This document shows, one piece after another, positions 1 through 11,029 of a stretch of 64,000 nucleotides of DNA. How positions within the stretch are numbered: the stretch's first letter is position 1; each line of letters opens with the position of its first letter. The notes under the pieces are model-generated. The model worked only from the letters and a program-made list of their open reading frames with translations. It made no database searches and was not told the origin of the DNA. Both the position numbers and the translations under genes were made by a program. The stretch comes from Limonium bicolor (taxonomy: Eukaryota > Streptophyta > Magnoliopsida > Caryophyllales > Plumbaginaceae), in contig CM041783.1 of the NCBI GenBank assembly GCA_023374045.1, positions 97,747,298 to 97,811,297 of the forward strand, written 5' to 3'.

Positions 1-1129
1 CTTCCTTTTTTTCATTACCTTCTCCTCTTCAGTCATAAGCTTCCCAGCTCCCTCCTTGTGGTTTCTTTCACCATGAACCAACACCCAACTACCACGGTTG
101 CTGCTCCAAGACATAGCAAACTGAGCCGAGTGGTTGGATGAAGCAGGGGGAAGTTTCGGTTGGAATTGGAAGAAGAAAGGGAAGCAAGCTAGGTGACTTC
201 TCAAGGTAAAATCTGCATGAATCTAGCCTAGTCTTCCCTCTCCATTTTTGGTAATATCCCCCTGCTACTAAACTCTCTCTCTCTGCTCTCTTTACGTGGG
301 AAAACCAGAGTTATACCCAGGTTGAGGAGGAAGAAAACACCCAAGTGTATAGCCTTCTTCCTTGATCATTTTGGTGAGCCTTAAACACTGCTTTCCTTTC
401 TTGTTTTACCGGAGCTCTTCTACCTTTTTTCTCCACGTAAAATACAGAGGAGACATGCCCAGATTTATGTAGCGACAAGAACCAAACATGACCACCTTGG
501 TTGACCATGTTTTCGGTAAGAAATCCCATTGTCCTTCCTGATCTAATACTCCCTGCTATTTCTGATAACACACTTAACACATTTAATATTTCTCATTCCC
601 TGCGTACCACTGTCTGGGAAATAAACCCATGAAGAGTGCTAAATCTCCCTAGGCAGAACAACCCATTTCTGTTTCAAAATGACAGGCCAAGGTAAACTTA
701 CAACCAGTTTCCTCCACAACCTGTACCATCTGTACATTGGTGCCCAAAAAAAAATATATGGATAACTAACCTGAAATCTCTTCTTGTGCCTGTCTGGTTG
801 TGAGGCCTAGAGTTCTGAGTCAGACTGCCAAATCAAAACTGAAGAGAAACCCAAGGATGAAACTAGCTCCTAATCAAGGTAAGAAGAAATAAAAAAACTA
901 CCATGAATCTAGACATTCAAACTCTCGATATCAGATTCTGAAACGGACAGCAACTCACCTTGGCACTTGGCTCTGTCTAGGTGCGAGACATACCAAGTAG
1001 TACCAAGGGCATACTCAGGAAAAAACAAGTCTTAATATCAGGGTAATCTTCCTCAACTCAAGCTCAATTCATGCTTTAAAATATACTAAAACTAGTGCAA
1101 ACTGCTGTTCAAAAATTCACTGTCAACCT

Positions 1130-2885
1130 AATAACTATTGTAGATTCTGTAACATTTGGGTTCTATCTACTAAATGTCCAGAAGTGATATGGATGTAGTG
1201 TTGGGTTAATAATGAACCTAAGGCAAAGATAAAACCCTTTACTAACCTGGTAGACATGTGAGAATATTGAGGAAGGAAAAAGAGAAAGAAAACAGATGTG
1301 CAGAAGCTGGAAATTTGGTTCTGTAACTTGTGTTCTATAACATTGGTTTCCAGAGGTTATATGAGGTCTGTATTGGCGTGATGATTGGCTTGAAAGGTTG
1401 CTCACACACTTGACTAATGCATAAACAAGGTAGGAATGTTGGAGAAAATAGTAGCACATTAAAAGAGTAGTAGAAGTAGTAGAGTGCAGAAGCTTAGCTT
1501 CAGTTTACAGTTTTTCCTGAAACATTGAACTTCTGTATAACCATGTTACAGAGGGTTATAAGGGGTGGTATTGAATTACTAATGAACCTAAAACATCTCT
1601 AACACACTTAAGTAAGTTATAAACACTTGGGGGAAAAATTTAAAGTCGAATTGGTGAACAAACAGAAAGGAAAGAAAGAGAGGATAGCAGGTTTTGATAT
1701 TTTGGTTTCTTAATCCTACTGAAAACCTAAGTGTCTGTATAACTTAATTGCTAATGGAATGAGGGTGTTTTATTAGCTTATTATAAACCCAACATCTATC
1801 TAATACACCTAAGTAAATCTGCAAAAAGTTTTGAGGGAGAATTGAAAGACTGAATGGTGAATAACAGAAAGAAGTCAGAGAGGTTATATCAATTTTTTTT
1901 CTTCAGTTCTGCAGTTTTCTGATTCAGTATAAGAGTATGTCAGTGGGGGATTAACAGTGTTGTTTGGGTTGTTCTTAAGATTTAAATCTCTATTAAACAT
2001 TTAACTAAGTGAGTAAAACAATTGGGAGGTGTTGGGAGTCAGAATAGGTAGCCGAAACAAACAACAGAAAAGAACATGCATTAGTCCATGATTCAGTTTT
2101 CTGTTTTTTGTTTTTTGTATAATGAACTTCCAGAGGTGTTATCAATGTTGTTTTAAGTTGTTTTAGGTTTAAAACTTTCCTAGAACACCTGACTAAGTGG
2201 GTAGAAAACTTTGGGTGAAATGGAGAGTGATTAATAACCAAAAAGAAAAGCTTAAAGAAGAGATACATAAACTAGTTTTTCAATTCCTGCAGTATAGCAG
2301 TTTCTGTAAAACGAATTTTTAGAAGTGATAACAGTATTGTTTTGAGTTATCTTTGGGTTTAAAACTTTCATAATACACCTAGCTAGTTGGGTAAAAACTT
2401 TGAGAAGGTTTGGAAACTGATTTATACATAAAGGGGAGTTTAAAGAGGAACTATACAGAATTGGTGTTTATAGTTTTCTGCAAATTTTAGTTTCTGTAAA
2501 ATGAGCTTTCAGAGATGTTAACATCCTTGTTTTGAGTTGTTTTTAAGCTCAAATCCTTCCTAATACAATTATCTAGTGGTGTAAAAATTTTGGGAAGATT
2601 TGGAAACTGATTAATAAACTAAAATAAAGACTTGAAGAAGGGATATACAAATAATGTCTTCAGTGTTTCAGAATTTCTGTCTCTGTATAAGAGTAGAACA
2701 GTTGGTTTAAGAGTGTTATAGAGGGTTAATAATGAACCCAATATACTTCTAAGAGAGTGAACTAGGCTGGTACATTCATTGGAAGCTTAGAAATCAGTTG
2801 AATAACCCAACAGAAAGAATAAAGAAGAGATGCACCAATTTCGCCCTCAGAATTTTCGATAACATGTTGCTTCTGTATAACTGAG
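1130..2885 (+). repeat. Degenerate ~190-bp tandem repeat array inside the LTR
   Basis: A recurring landmark close to CTGTATAA appears near 1147, 1334, 1532, 1735, 1925, 2116, 2303, 2493, 2683 and 2873, a spacing of about 187-203 bp. Each unit repeats the same order of sub-motifs: CTGTATAA, an AGAGG/AGTGG stretch, ATGAACCTAAA, AACACACTTAAGTAAG, a CTTGGGG-like block, then AACAGAAAG and a purine-rich tail. There are about ten units, well diverged. The array ends where the shared sequence GATTAAGATATAATATAG begins (about 2895). Confidence 0.75.
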
Positions 2886-3580
2886 TTACAGTGGAGATTA
2901 AGATATAATATAGTTTTAAATTTTATAATATATGATGAATGTGGTATGTTATAAATAAGTGGTGAAATTGTAATATTGAAAAGTATGGGATTTGAAAGGA
3001 AATTGAATCAAATATATATGCATTTCCGGTAATTAAAACAAGTGTTATAAAACCTTGGGTTATATTTTATTACAAGGTTTTGATGTTATAGAATTAGGTA
3101 TTTATAACATGGTATAAGTTAAGTGACTATAAGGTAACTAATGAAAATTATATAAGTAAAGAAGTACAAGTGTAATACATGTATATGTATTTTCGGTACA
3201 TATATATAGTTACCAAAACTATATGTTATGAAGTTCAATGACATATAAAGTATCATACTATATGATATCATATATAAGTGTAACACTAAACAATATTATG
3301 TGGTCAAAAAAAATATATAGTTTGTAAAAACTATCATGCTAAGCGCATGCATATATATAAATATATGTCAAGAACAAAGATATAAGCTATAGTATACAAT
3401 GACATAAAATACTATGGTTAATATATGGCTTTGGTATGATAAATAAATCTTGAATGAAAAATAACAAGTGTATAATGTAAGGTTTCATACTCCATTGTAA
3501 ACCGAATATTAACTCACACCACGAGTAAGGAGCTTTTAAGGATAACGATACCTTAACTAGTAACAGTTGAAATCCGGGGG

Positions 3581-4947
3581 CACTAGTAGAAAAAAGATTT
3601 TTAACCACAGTTATTTTGCCTATATACCACGGTTAGGAACCGTGGTTTATGCCCGTGTCGCATATAGAAAATTGCCTATATACCATGGTTGAAAACCGTC
3701 ATTTAAAAGTGAGACTATATACCACGGTTTGCTATGACCGTCGTTTTAAGACCGTTTTTGTCGCGGTCCTCACCGATTTAAATGACGGTTAAGGTCAGAA
3801 CCGTGGTATAAAGTACCTTTTATACGACGGTTAAAGATTGAACTGTGGTATAAAGTTCTTTTAAATGACGGTTAGTCTCAAAACCGTGGTATATAATGTA
3901 TAAAATCAACGAATAAACCACGGTTATACATATAACTGTGGTTTATAGTCTATGAACTTTTTTTTCAAAATTGCCGGCGATTTAGAAGCGCCGCTTCACA
4001 GATCTCAAACAGAGCACAGAAGAGAATGAAGAGGCTAGAACATGTATGTTCCTTGTTTGCGATTTAGGGTTACAAAATAATGAGTGAAGAATGGAGGCGT
4101 ATGTTCCTTGTTCGCAGTGGGTTGCAAAATTACCATGAGGTTGAAGAGAATGAAGAATGGAGGTGTAGGCCATGTTCCTTGTTCGCCGGTTATGGTTGCA
4201 AAAATTACAGTGCGTGGAGATGAGGTAGAGCATGTGTTCCTTGTTCGCAAGTGTAAGCTGCAAAAATTACCGAAAAACAAGAGAATGAGAGAGGACGGAG
4301 CATGTTCCTTGTTCGCTGGTTAAGGTTGCAAAAATTACCATGAGGTTGAAGAGAATGAAGAAGAGTTGCAGAGCATGTTCGTCGTGTGGGTTCCAAAATT
4401 ACCGTGATGTTGAAGAGAATGAAGAAGAGTTGTAGAGCATGTTCGTCGGTTTGGGTTCCAAAATTACCGTGAGATTGAAGAGAATGAAGAAGAAGAGTTG
4501 CAAAGCTTCGTCGGTTTGGGTTCCAAAATTACCGTGAGATATATAAGAGAATAGAGAGAAAGAGCCGCGTTAAATTTGGGCCGAAAATTAAAATTCCCGC
4601 CTAGACTATATACCACGGTTGACCAAAAAACCGTAGTTTAATATAGTAAGATGTGCAATATAAATGACGGTTGCCTAGGAACCGTGGTATATAGGTACCC
4701 TATATACGACGGTTCTCCAAGAACCGTGGTATCACTCTGGTGTGTACCTTAAATGACGGTTGCCCTGAAAACCGTGGTATATAACTAACCTATATACGAC
4801 GGTTCTCCAAAAACCGTGGTATATGCACTCTGGCGTGTACCTTAAATGACGGTTGCTCTGAAAACCGTGGTTTATAAACTTTATACCACGGTTTTTCATT
4901 TAACCGTGGTTTAAACACCGTCATTAAAAATCTTTTTTCTACTGGTG
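3581..4947. mobile_element. Non-autonomous CACTA (En/Spm-like) DNA transposon
   Basis: The left end is CACTAGTAGAAAAAAG; the right end is its inverted copy with one change at the fourth base (CACCA instead of CACTA). The inverted repeat runs for about 24 bp. The flanks are GGG on both sides (3578-3580 and 4948-4950), as expected for the 3-bp duplication of this superfamily. The homologous LTR near 34640 lacks the insertion. Both subterminal zones (3600-3960, 4600-4930) are packed with short motifs in both orientations: ACCACGGTT, AACCGTGGT, AATGACGGTT, ACGACGGTT. At 1.37 kb it has no room for a transposase and must depend on an autonomous partner. Confidence 0.9.
3990..4560. repeat. Imperfect tandem repeats in the core of the CACTA element
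   Basis: Six or more imperfect units of about 60-110 bp repeat the order GAAGAGAATGAAGAA, AGAGCATGTTC, CTTGTTCGC or CGTCGGTTTGGG, then CAAAATTACCGTGAG. They lie between the two subterminal motif zones. The reading frames here (for example 4084-4323) exist because the unit is repeated; no known domain is seen. The array may be an amplified captured fragment. Confidence 0.7.
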
Positions 4948-6526
4948 GGGTGTAATACCAGGATTACAGACGTTATTTGGAAATACCGAATCATACTGTC
5001 ATGTGGATTGACACTTAGCGTTCTTCGTATTTCTAGATAGCCCTTCAGACGTGCGCGCTTGATAGCCTTAGCGGTCTACACTGTGCGACCTTGGACACGG
5101 TGTACGGTATGTAAAGGGGTTTGATCCGGGTTGTCCTGAGGAATTCCTCGAGCTCGGATTTGTTTGATAACGTGTGTGATGATTATCTATGTTTACTGCA
5201 CTATTTATTTATGCACGAACGTCCTACGAGACTAATACTATGTCGACTATAGATCGACTTATATAAAACTACATATGCGAGTTGTGCGATTGTGATTACC
5301 GTTGTCGGACCTAATACACTAAGTATTACAAGTATATAGTTATATCCTAAGCAAAACACTTAGGAACGGGACACGACATTGTCGGTCTCTAGAGCTTCGA
5401 CTCGAACATAAGTACTACATAGAATCATTCTAGGCATGTGTAAGACCCACAGGGCAGCCAACAAATTAAGTGGTGTTTCCATAATTAAAACTATAATAGA
5501 TTTTCTAACTAACAAGTTAATAGTGGAGTGTGAATGAATTTGATCTTGTACCTTAATCCAGACAGTCACCGGCTGCTGGTCGCGAGTAGAGATCTCTTGG
5601 GTTAACCTGTGTCGGGTTTTCCCTAGTTAATCCTGAACGAACCTAGATAGATCGTCAGGCGGAGTGTGCTACCGTTGGCACTAGGCCCTTGGCCACCTAA
5701 ATGGACGCCTTTACAAAGGCAAAGTGAAATAGTCTCGGAGTCTTCAGATGATCAGGGTAGTGAGCACCTTGTGTGTACGTGGGACTACCGTCCAAGTGAG
5801 TGTGTTTCGGGTTGTCCTAATTGACGCCCGACAGTGCTAACCAAATCAAACGATATGTGAGGGCCTAGGGGGGCCGAGTGTTGTAATATGTGATGATGTT
5901 AACAAACGACGTATGAGTTATCGATGCTATTGTATTGTATGTTGTGTGACTGTGCTGTGTATATTTATGATGACTGTTGTATGTTTATTTAGTTTTACAA
6001 CTTTCGTATAAACTGTAAACCGGCTGTGCATGTAACGAACCTAATAAAAAGACTGTTAATACGACTAAATTGACCACTAGGGTCCAGACCGGCATACTCA
6101 GCGTTTATCGCTGAGCCTTTATGGCTTTACGCAGGTTGTTGATCACGGACGAAGCCGAGTGTGGGTCCGGGTAGTTAGGACGTTTTGGATCTTTTGGAAT
6201 TACCGTACGTACCCTGTTATGTATTAAGCTTGTTGTCTAATTACTGATGTCGGGCTGTAAGTATTTGGAGTATAACTAGACGCTCACTGTAGACATTGCT
6301 TTTGGGACTTAGATGGATGTGTAGGCGGTATCTCATTGTCACCGCGGGTTGTATCCTTATGTTATCATTTTGTTAACGTTTTTGTATTGCTTCATCACTC
6401 GTATGGGCGAGCGATGGCAGGTAACACCCATGTGAGTTTCATTACCGTTCTTTCTTCCGCTGTGAGATGCATTTATTTTCTGTTCACGTGAGTGATTATT
6501 ACGTTGTTATCGAGAGGGGTGTTACA

Positions 6527-8756
6527 TACTGGTTTGACCAAAAGTCTTGTTTATTTATGGTTTGACCCTAAACTTTTCAGAAATTACATTTTTGCCATAA
6601 AACTTCATTAAATTTTATAAAATTCATAAGATAAGCTTTTAATATCTAACTTTCGGCTATAACCTATAGTTAGCCTTCAAAATTTTATTTTAATTACTAA
6701 AAGACCCCAAACATTCCGGTAATATTTATTTATGTTTTAATTCATTTTATACTTAATATAACATAGAATTAAATGGCCTAAATTGCATGGCCTTATTACA
6801 ACATTTAACATGGAATAAAATTACACATAAATGTCCCAAATGACATAGTTATGTCACGGCTTTTGTTAAACTTACCCAGATATTTTTATAAATTATGTTT
6901 TTACCCTTTAAATTATTTCCTTGACCTTATAGGTCATTTAAACACTAAATGAACTAACCAAAATGTTATAAAACATTTTAATACATAGTTAGGTCTTATA
7001 AAACCCAAATGACCCACAGCTTATATTTGTATGTAACAAATTTCATAAAAACTATATTATTACATAAGGTAAGGTTTCCTTACCTAGTTTTGAGTTACAA
7101 ATCCACCAAACTGCTCCTAACCCTCTGGCCTAAATTAAACACAAGATTAAATTAGTTTTTGCACACCAAATGACATATGAACTTAATTGGTATATTATTT
7201 AAGTAGTAAGTTAGCTTACTTTGATAGGTTAACACCTAGGCTTGATTTCCACAGCCTTTGTGCAGAAAAATCCCATGGTTCCAGCACCATTTGGCAGCAT
7301 TTTTACAAAGGAAAAACAAGCGTATTAGGCTGGTGATACAACCAACTACTTAAGGAGTAAAATCAGCTCATTTTGGCATGGATTTTTACCTTGATATGGT
7401 GCTGTTCTAAGGGCTGCTCATGCCTGATTTTCAAAGGCAAAGAAAGGTGTTAAAAACAACCATTTAACTAAGGCATTAAACCGGTAGGAATCAGATAGAA
7501 CAAAGGTGGAAAAGTCCTTACCGAAATGAACCAAAGTAGGGCTCTTTGCTTAGATCTTGCTACCTTTTAAGGCTTGGATGTTCTCCACTGATTTTGCATG
7601 AAGAGGGAAAGGAAATAAGCTAAGGAAACTGAATAACATGACCGGAAATGGAGAAGGACAGAATAGAGCTAGGTAATGCATGGTTTTTACCTTAACTTAA
7701 CTAGTTTAGGACTTCCCCTTCTCTTCTTATTCTGCAACCATAAAACCCTTCTTCTTCTAGCCCCAACTTGGACAAAATGGCTGGAAGAAAATGAAGATGA
7801 ATCACACCATTGGAAAGAGGAGAAAGAGATGAAGAATTTGATCATAAGGATGATCTAAGTGCTTACCTACAACTCAAGAAGATGGCCTTTGAAGCTGGGT
7901 GCTATCCTCGGTTTGGAAGAGCAAAAGAGAGAGTTGGAGGTGAGCTTACGGCTGAGAGGAAGGGTAATGAGTGAAAGAAGAAATTTTGGCTTATAAGGGA
8001 AGAATGACTTAATTTAGTCAATAGTCAAGCATGACTCATCTTTAGATATTTAGGAGGGTTTCCTAGGGCTGAAGAAAGCTCTAAGAGCTGGCGGAAATAG
8101 GTAGTCAAGTGGGAAAAGATTAGTTTACTTAATTAATGCCATAAAATGATACTTATCTTACTTTAATAAAGTTACTTTTGTGAGTCATATTTATTTGTTT
8201 TGAGGCCTGCCACATGCTAAGGGAACAGCACTAATTAAACGGCAATATGGTCAAGGTCAAAGGAGAAGTATTGACCATTGACTAGATTAGGAGATTAAGT
8301 GTTATTTTACACTATTTGGGTACTATTCACAAACCAATGCATATATTTGATTTTTTTTTGAAAAACTTTGAATTAGGCATTCTAATGTGGTACATTATGT
8401 CATATTAGTATATTTAAGGGTATTCAAGACCCTAAAGTCAAGCAAAACTCATTTTGGAGATAATCTCACAAAAATGTGCTTTAAGGAAGCTTAGAGCACA
8501 TTTTTGTGTTCTAAGGAGTTTCTGAGCTTGGTTCCCTTGATAACGGTATCATTGTGTTTATTTATGGGTGATAATGCTTAGGACAAAATTTTAGGTCCTA
8601 AGAAGCTCATTTGGGTATATATACCCTAAAAGGTCAAAGGGTGAAATTCTTGCTTTCTGACGAACATTGCTGTGTTTAATTTGTTTTTAACATGTTTAGG
8701 CCTTAATTTAATTGATTATATGTTTTATCAATGTTTAATTAGTTAGGGGTATTTCA
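6527..8756 (-). mobile_element. Part of an older minus-strand Ty3/gypsy LTR
   Basis: Read on the minus strand this begins at 8756 with TGAAATACCCCTAAC, the same start as the LTRs at 29472, 22212 and 38349. It is cut at 6527 by the insertion of the plus-strand LTR ending at 6526. The AT-rich body resembles 26722-29471, and the block near 8470-8510 (a GTGCTTTAAGG / AGAGCAC pair) resembles blocks near 22640, 38620 and 57190. The other end lies outside the window. The short reading frame at 7676-7858 has no recognisable domain. Confidence 0.65.
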
Positions 8757-8798
8757 AAATCAGACACTACTTTACATATTTCATAGCTAAAAAAACTG
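8757..8798. other. Short spacer between two retroelements
   Basis: This 42-bp stretch lies between the end of the minus-strand LTR and the first copia LTR. No convincing target-site duplication for the copia element is seen. Confidence 0.5.
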
Positions 8799-9059
8799 TG
8801 CTATTATAAATAATTCAATTAGTGGATGTACATCCAATCATCCTTTGGTCTATCTTAGACCTTTCGTATGTGTAACTCTCGTAACCTCCCAAAACTCTTC
8901 GTTAAAAGTCCTTTGATGTTTTATATTTCTACCACTCAAAGGTTCAATAGCGGTTAGTATTATGTACTATATAAGACGCCCAATGGAATGAAACAGAGGA
9001 TGTATATTACAATCAACATTGTCTACTATCCTCTCTCTTATTCTCTCAATGTTATAATA
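8799..9059 (+). repeat. 5' LTR of the copia element
   Basis: It starts TGCTATTATAAA where the 3' LTR has TGTTATAAA, a small insertion in the terminus. It ends GTTATAATA. The primer site follows directly. Confidence 0.8.
8968..8976 (+). promoter_or_regulatory. TATA box of the copia 5' LTR
   Basis: The sequence CTATATAAG lies about 170 bp into the LTR; the 3' LTR has CTATATAAAG at the matching place (10941-10950). Transcription would be expected to begin about 30 bp downstream, leaving a short R/U5. Confidence 0.6.
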
Positions 9060-9074
9060 CGTTATCAGCACGAT
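9060..9074 (+). other. Primer-binding site of the copia element
   Basis: The motif CGTTATCAGCACGAT directly abuts the 5' LTR. This GTTATCAGCACGA form recurs in plant Ty1/copia elements and stands where minus-strand DNA synthesis is primed. Confidence 0.65.
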
Positions 9075-9454
9075 AGATTATACAAAAAAAATTCTCTCTA
9101 TCATACACCATAGACAAAAATACTGAGTCATTTTTCCTCACTACCACTTTCTAAATGATGGTTATTGTTTATCTTTAATTCTATTTGGAATCTCCATGCT
9201 TTGTCAAGAATCTACGATGCTGAAGAGTTTATATGTTGAAGCTGCATTTGATGGTACTTTACCGATTCTAGAAGGTGTAAGTAAGTTTAATCAATTTATC
9301 AGCATAGTCATATTAATAGACAGGTAAGTGAGGCGCAACTTTTAAAGTAATTTATATTTTTGAGTATATGTATATATGTGTTTCTAAATCAAAGTAGCAA
9401 TCCTTATATTTCTTTTCATTTGTTATACAATAAGTACAAATTTCACTATTTATT

Positions 9455-9850
9455 TTATGATACAAAATATCAAAGGACTTCTAACGAAGAGTTTTGGAGG
9501 TTACGAGAATTACACAAACGAAAGGTCTAAGATAGACCAAAGGATGACTGGATGTACATTCACTAATTGTATTATTTATAACACTCCCCTTGGATGTACA
9601 TCCTACTGCCTCGCTAAAAACCTTGCCAGGAGGATAAAAACCATGGTCAAGGGAAAAGAGTACAGTTTAAACTGTTTATCTCCCTTCAATTTAACAGAAT
9701 GTTTCTTTGACATCGCATACCGATATCACGAACGAGCTTCTTAAAACTCTTGTAGGAAATGACTTGGTAAATAAATCAACTAGATTCTCATCAGACCAAA
9801 TCTTGTGAACATCAAGAGTACACTTGGTCTAAAGCTGATGGCGAATAGAC
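9455..9850 (-). repeat. Inverted copy of the copia 3' end (left arm of a hairpin)
   Basis: Read on the minus strand, this reproduces the end of the RNase H region, the polypurine region and the first ~145 bp of the LTR found at about 10500-10906. The two arms are roughly 400 bp long and separated by about 650 bp. The left arm is a slightly different copy: it has GTGAATGTACATCC where the right has GTGGATGTACATCC, so it came from a sister element rather than from this copy. Confidence 0.8.
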
Positions 9851-10264
9851 CTTGGGAGCAAATTGATCACACAAATTTATCATCCTTTATATGATAGAAA
9901 ATGTGTGAGGCTCAGGTCAAGAATCCACTATATATGTTATACTTGTGGATGATTTAATGGTGATGTAAGACTTACCATCTAATAAGGTGATGATTCTCAG
10001 TAAATATAAATCACCATTGTTCTCCCTTTTTCACCAACGTTAAGATGACGATGATTGATTACATATTTATGGAATGAATGTTGGCATATATTGATATATG
10101 TCAAATTCAGGGGGATAATTTTTATGTGGTTGTGTTTTATCCTTTGTTTGGATTTACACCATAAGGTTTCTTGAGCAAAGTTTTAATGAGGATTCTATCA
10201 TGAGATTTATGTACGAAAAGGAATGCTATGATATGATGGAACTACCTTTTCATGGTGTGCAATG

Positions 10265-10663
10265 AAGCAGACTACAGTGGCAAGTTCATCAAATCATGCC
10301 AAATTGATTGTGTTATAAGAAACAAGAAGAGGATGTGCATGATTCAGACCAGTCATCTATCATCTATTAAGTTCTTGTGGTTTTCAGCCTGATCTAGAGA
10401 CTCCAACAATAATATATGAAGACAGTGCTACCTGTATTACAGTAATAAGGGAAGGATGCATCAAAGGTGATCGAATGAAGCATATATCACCAAAATTCTT
10501 CACACGCCATCAGCTTCAGACCAAGGGTACTCTTGATGTTCACAAGATTTGATCCGATGAGAATCTAGTTGATTTATTTACCAAGTCATTTCCTACAAGA
10601 GTTTTAAGAAAGCTCATTTGTGATATCGGTAAGCGACGTCGAAGAGACATTCTGTTAAATTGA
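10265..10663 (+). pseudogene. Copia RNase H remnant
   Basis: In the frame starting at 10265 the translation shows hallmarks of the C-terminal RNase H of Ty1/copia polyproteins: VASSSNHAK, then PTIIYEDSATC, then IKGDRMKHISPKFF, then ENLVDLFTKSFPT, ending at TGA 10661-10663. These match the usual TxxSSxEAE-like, YEDNxAC, KHI and LADLFTK positions of the family. The frame is broken by at least three stops (a TAA near 10315, a TGA near 10348, a TGA near 10547). The enzyme would remove RNA from the RNA-DNA hybrid during reverse transcription. Reverse transcriptase and integrase are absent, so the copy is dead. Confidence 0.75.
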
Positions 10664-10776
10664 GAGGAGATAAACATTTTAAACTCTACTCTTTTTTCCT
10701 TGACCATAGTTTTTATCCCAATGGGTTTTTTCTGGCAAGGTTTTAACGAGGCAGTAGGATGTACATCCAAGGGGAG

Positions 10777-11029
10777 TGTTATAAATATACAGTTAGTGGA
10801 TGTACATCCAATCATCATTTGGTCTATCTTAGACCTTTCGTTTGTGTAATTCTTGTAACCTCCTAAAACTCTTCGTTAGAAGTCATTTGATATTTTGTAT
10901 TTCTACCCCTCAAAGGTTCGAAAACGGTTAGTATTATGTACTATATAAAGACACACAATAAAATGAAATAGAAGATGTATATTAGAATCAACATTGTCTA
11001 GTGTCATCTCTTTCTCTCATGTTATAACA
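10777..11029 (+). repeat. 3' LTR of the copia element
   Basis: It begins TGTTATAAATA, directly after a purine-rich AAGGGGAG run, and ends ATGTTATAACA. Many substitutions separate it from the 5' LTR, indicating an old insertion. Confidence 0.8.

Larger units (their letters stand above)
1..6526 (+). mobile_element. Long Ty3/gypsy LTR (5' part outside window), solo or truncated
   Basis: The right end reads GGGGTGTTACA at 6526, matching the ends of the other LTRs of this superfamily in the window (26721, and inverted at 34858 and 53288). No primer-binding site follows, so this is a solo LTR or a truncated copy. Most of it is collinear with 29472-34857, for example the segments at 2890-3570 and 33965-34640, and 4975-5170 and 34650-34850. 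Combining both copies suggests an LTR of roughly 6.5-7 kb. It is interrupted by a CACTA element (3581-4947) and carries a 190-bp repeat array. The remaining sequence, including 5150-6526, is non-coding LTR sequence; the short reading frames in it look random. Confidence 0.75.
8799..11029 (+). mobile_element. Degenerate Ty1/copia retrotransposon with both LTRs
   Basis: Two direct repeats of about 255 bp, 8799-9059 and 10777-11029, share the GTGGATGTACATCC start region, a TATA box and a GTTATAA(C/T)A end. The first is followed by CGTTATCAGCACGA, a primer-site motif common in plant copia elements. Just before the second is the copia-type sequence CAAGGTTTTAACGAGGCA and a purine run AAGGGGAG. Only about 1.7 kb separates the LTRs, against 4-5 kb for a full element; most of gag, integrase and reverse transcriptase is missing. 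An inverted copy of its own 3' end sits inside (9455-9850). Confidence 0.85.

Noticed and set aside
4084..4323. Overlapping frames on both strands in the CACTA core
   Set aside because: Open because the unit is tandemly repeated; no domain, no transposase signature.
8757..8798. Target-site duplication for the copia element
   Set aside because: AACTG on the left and TGTGA on the right do not match.
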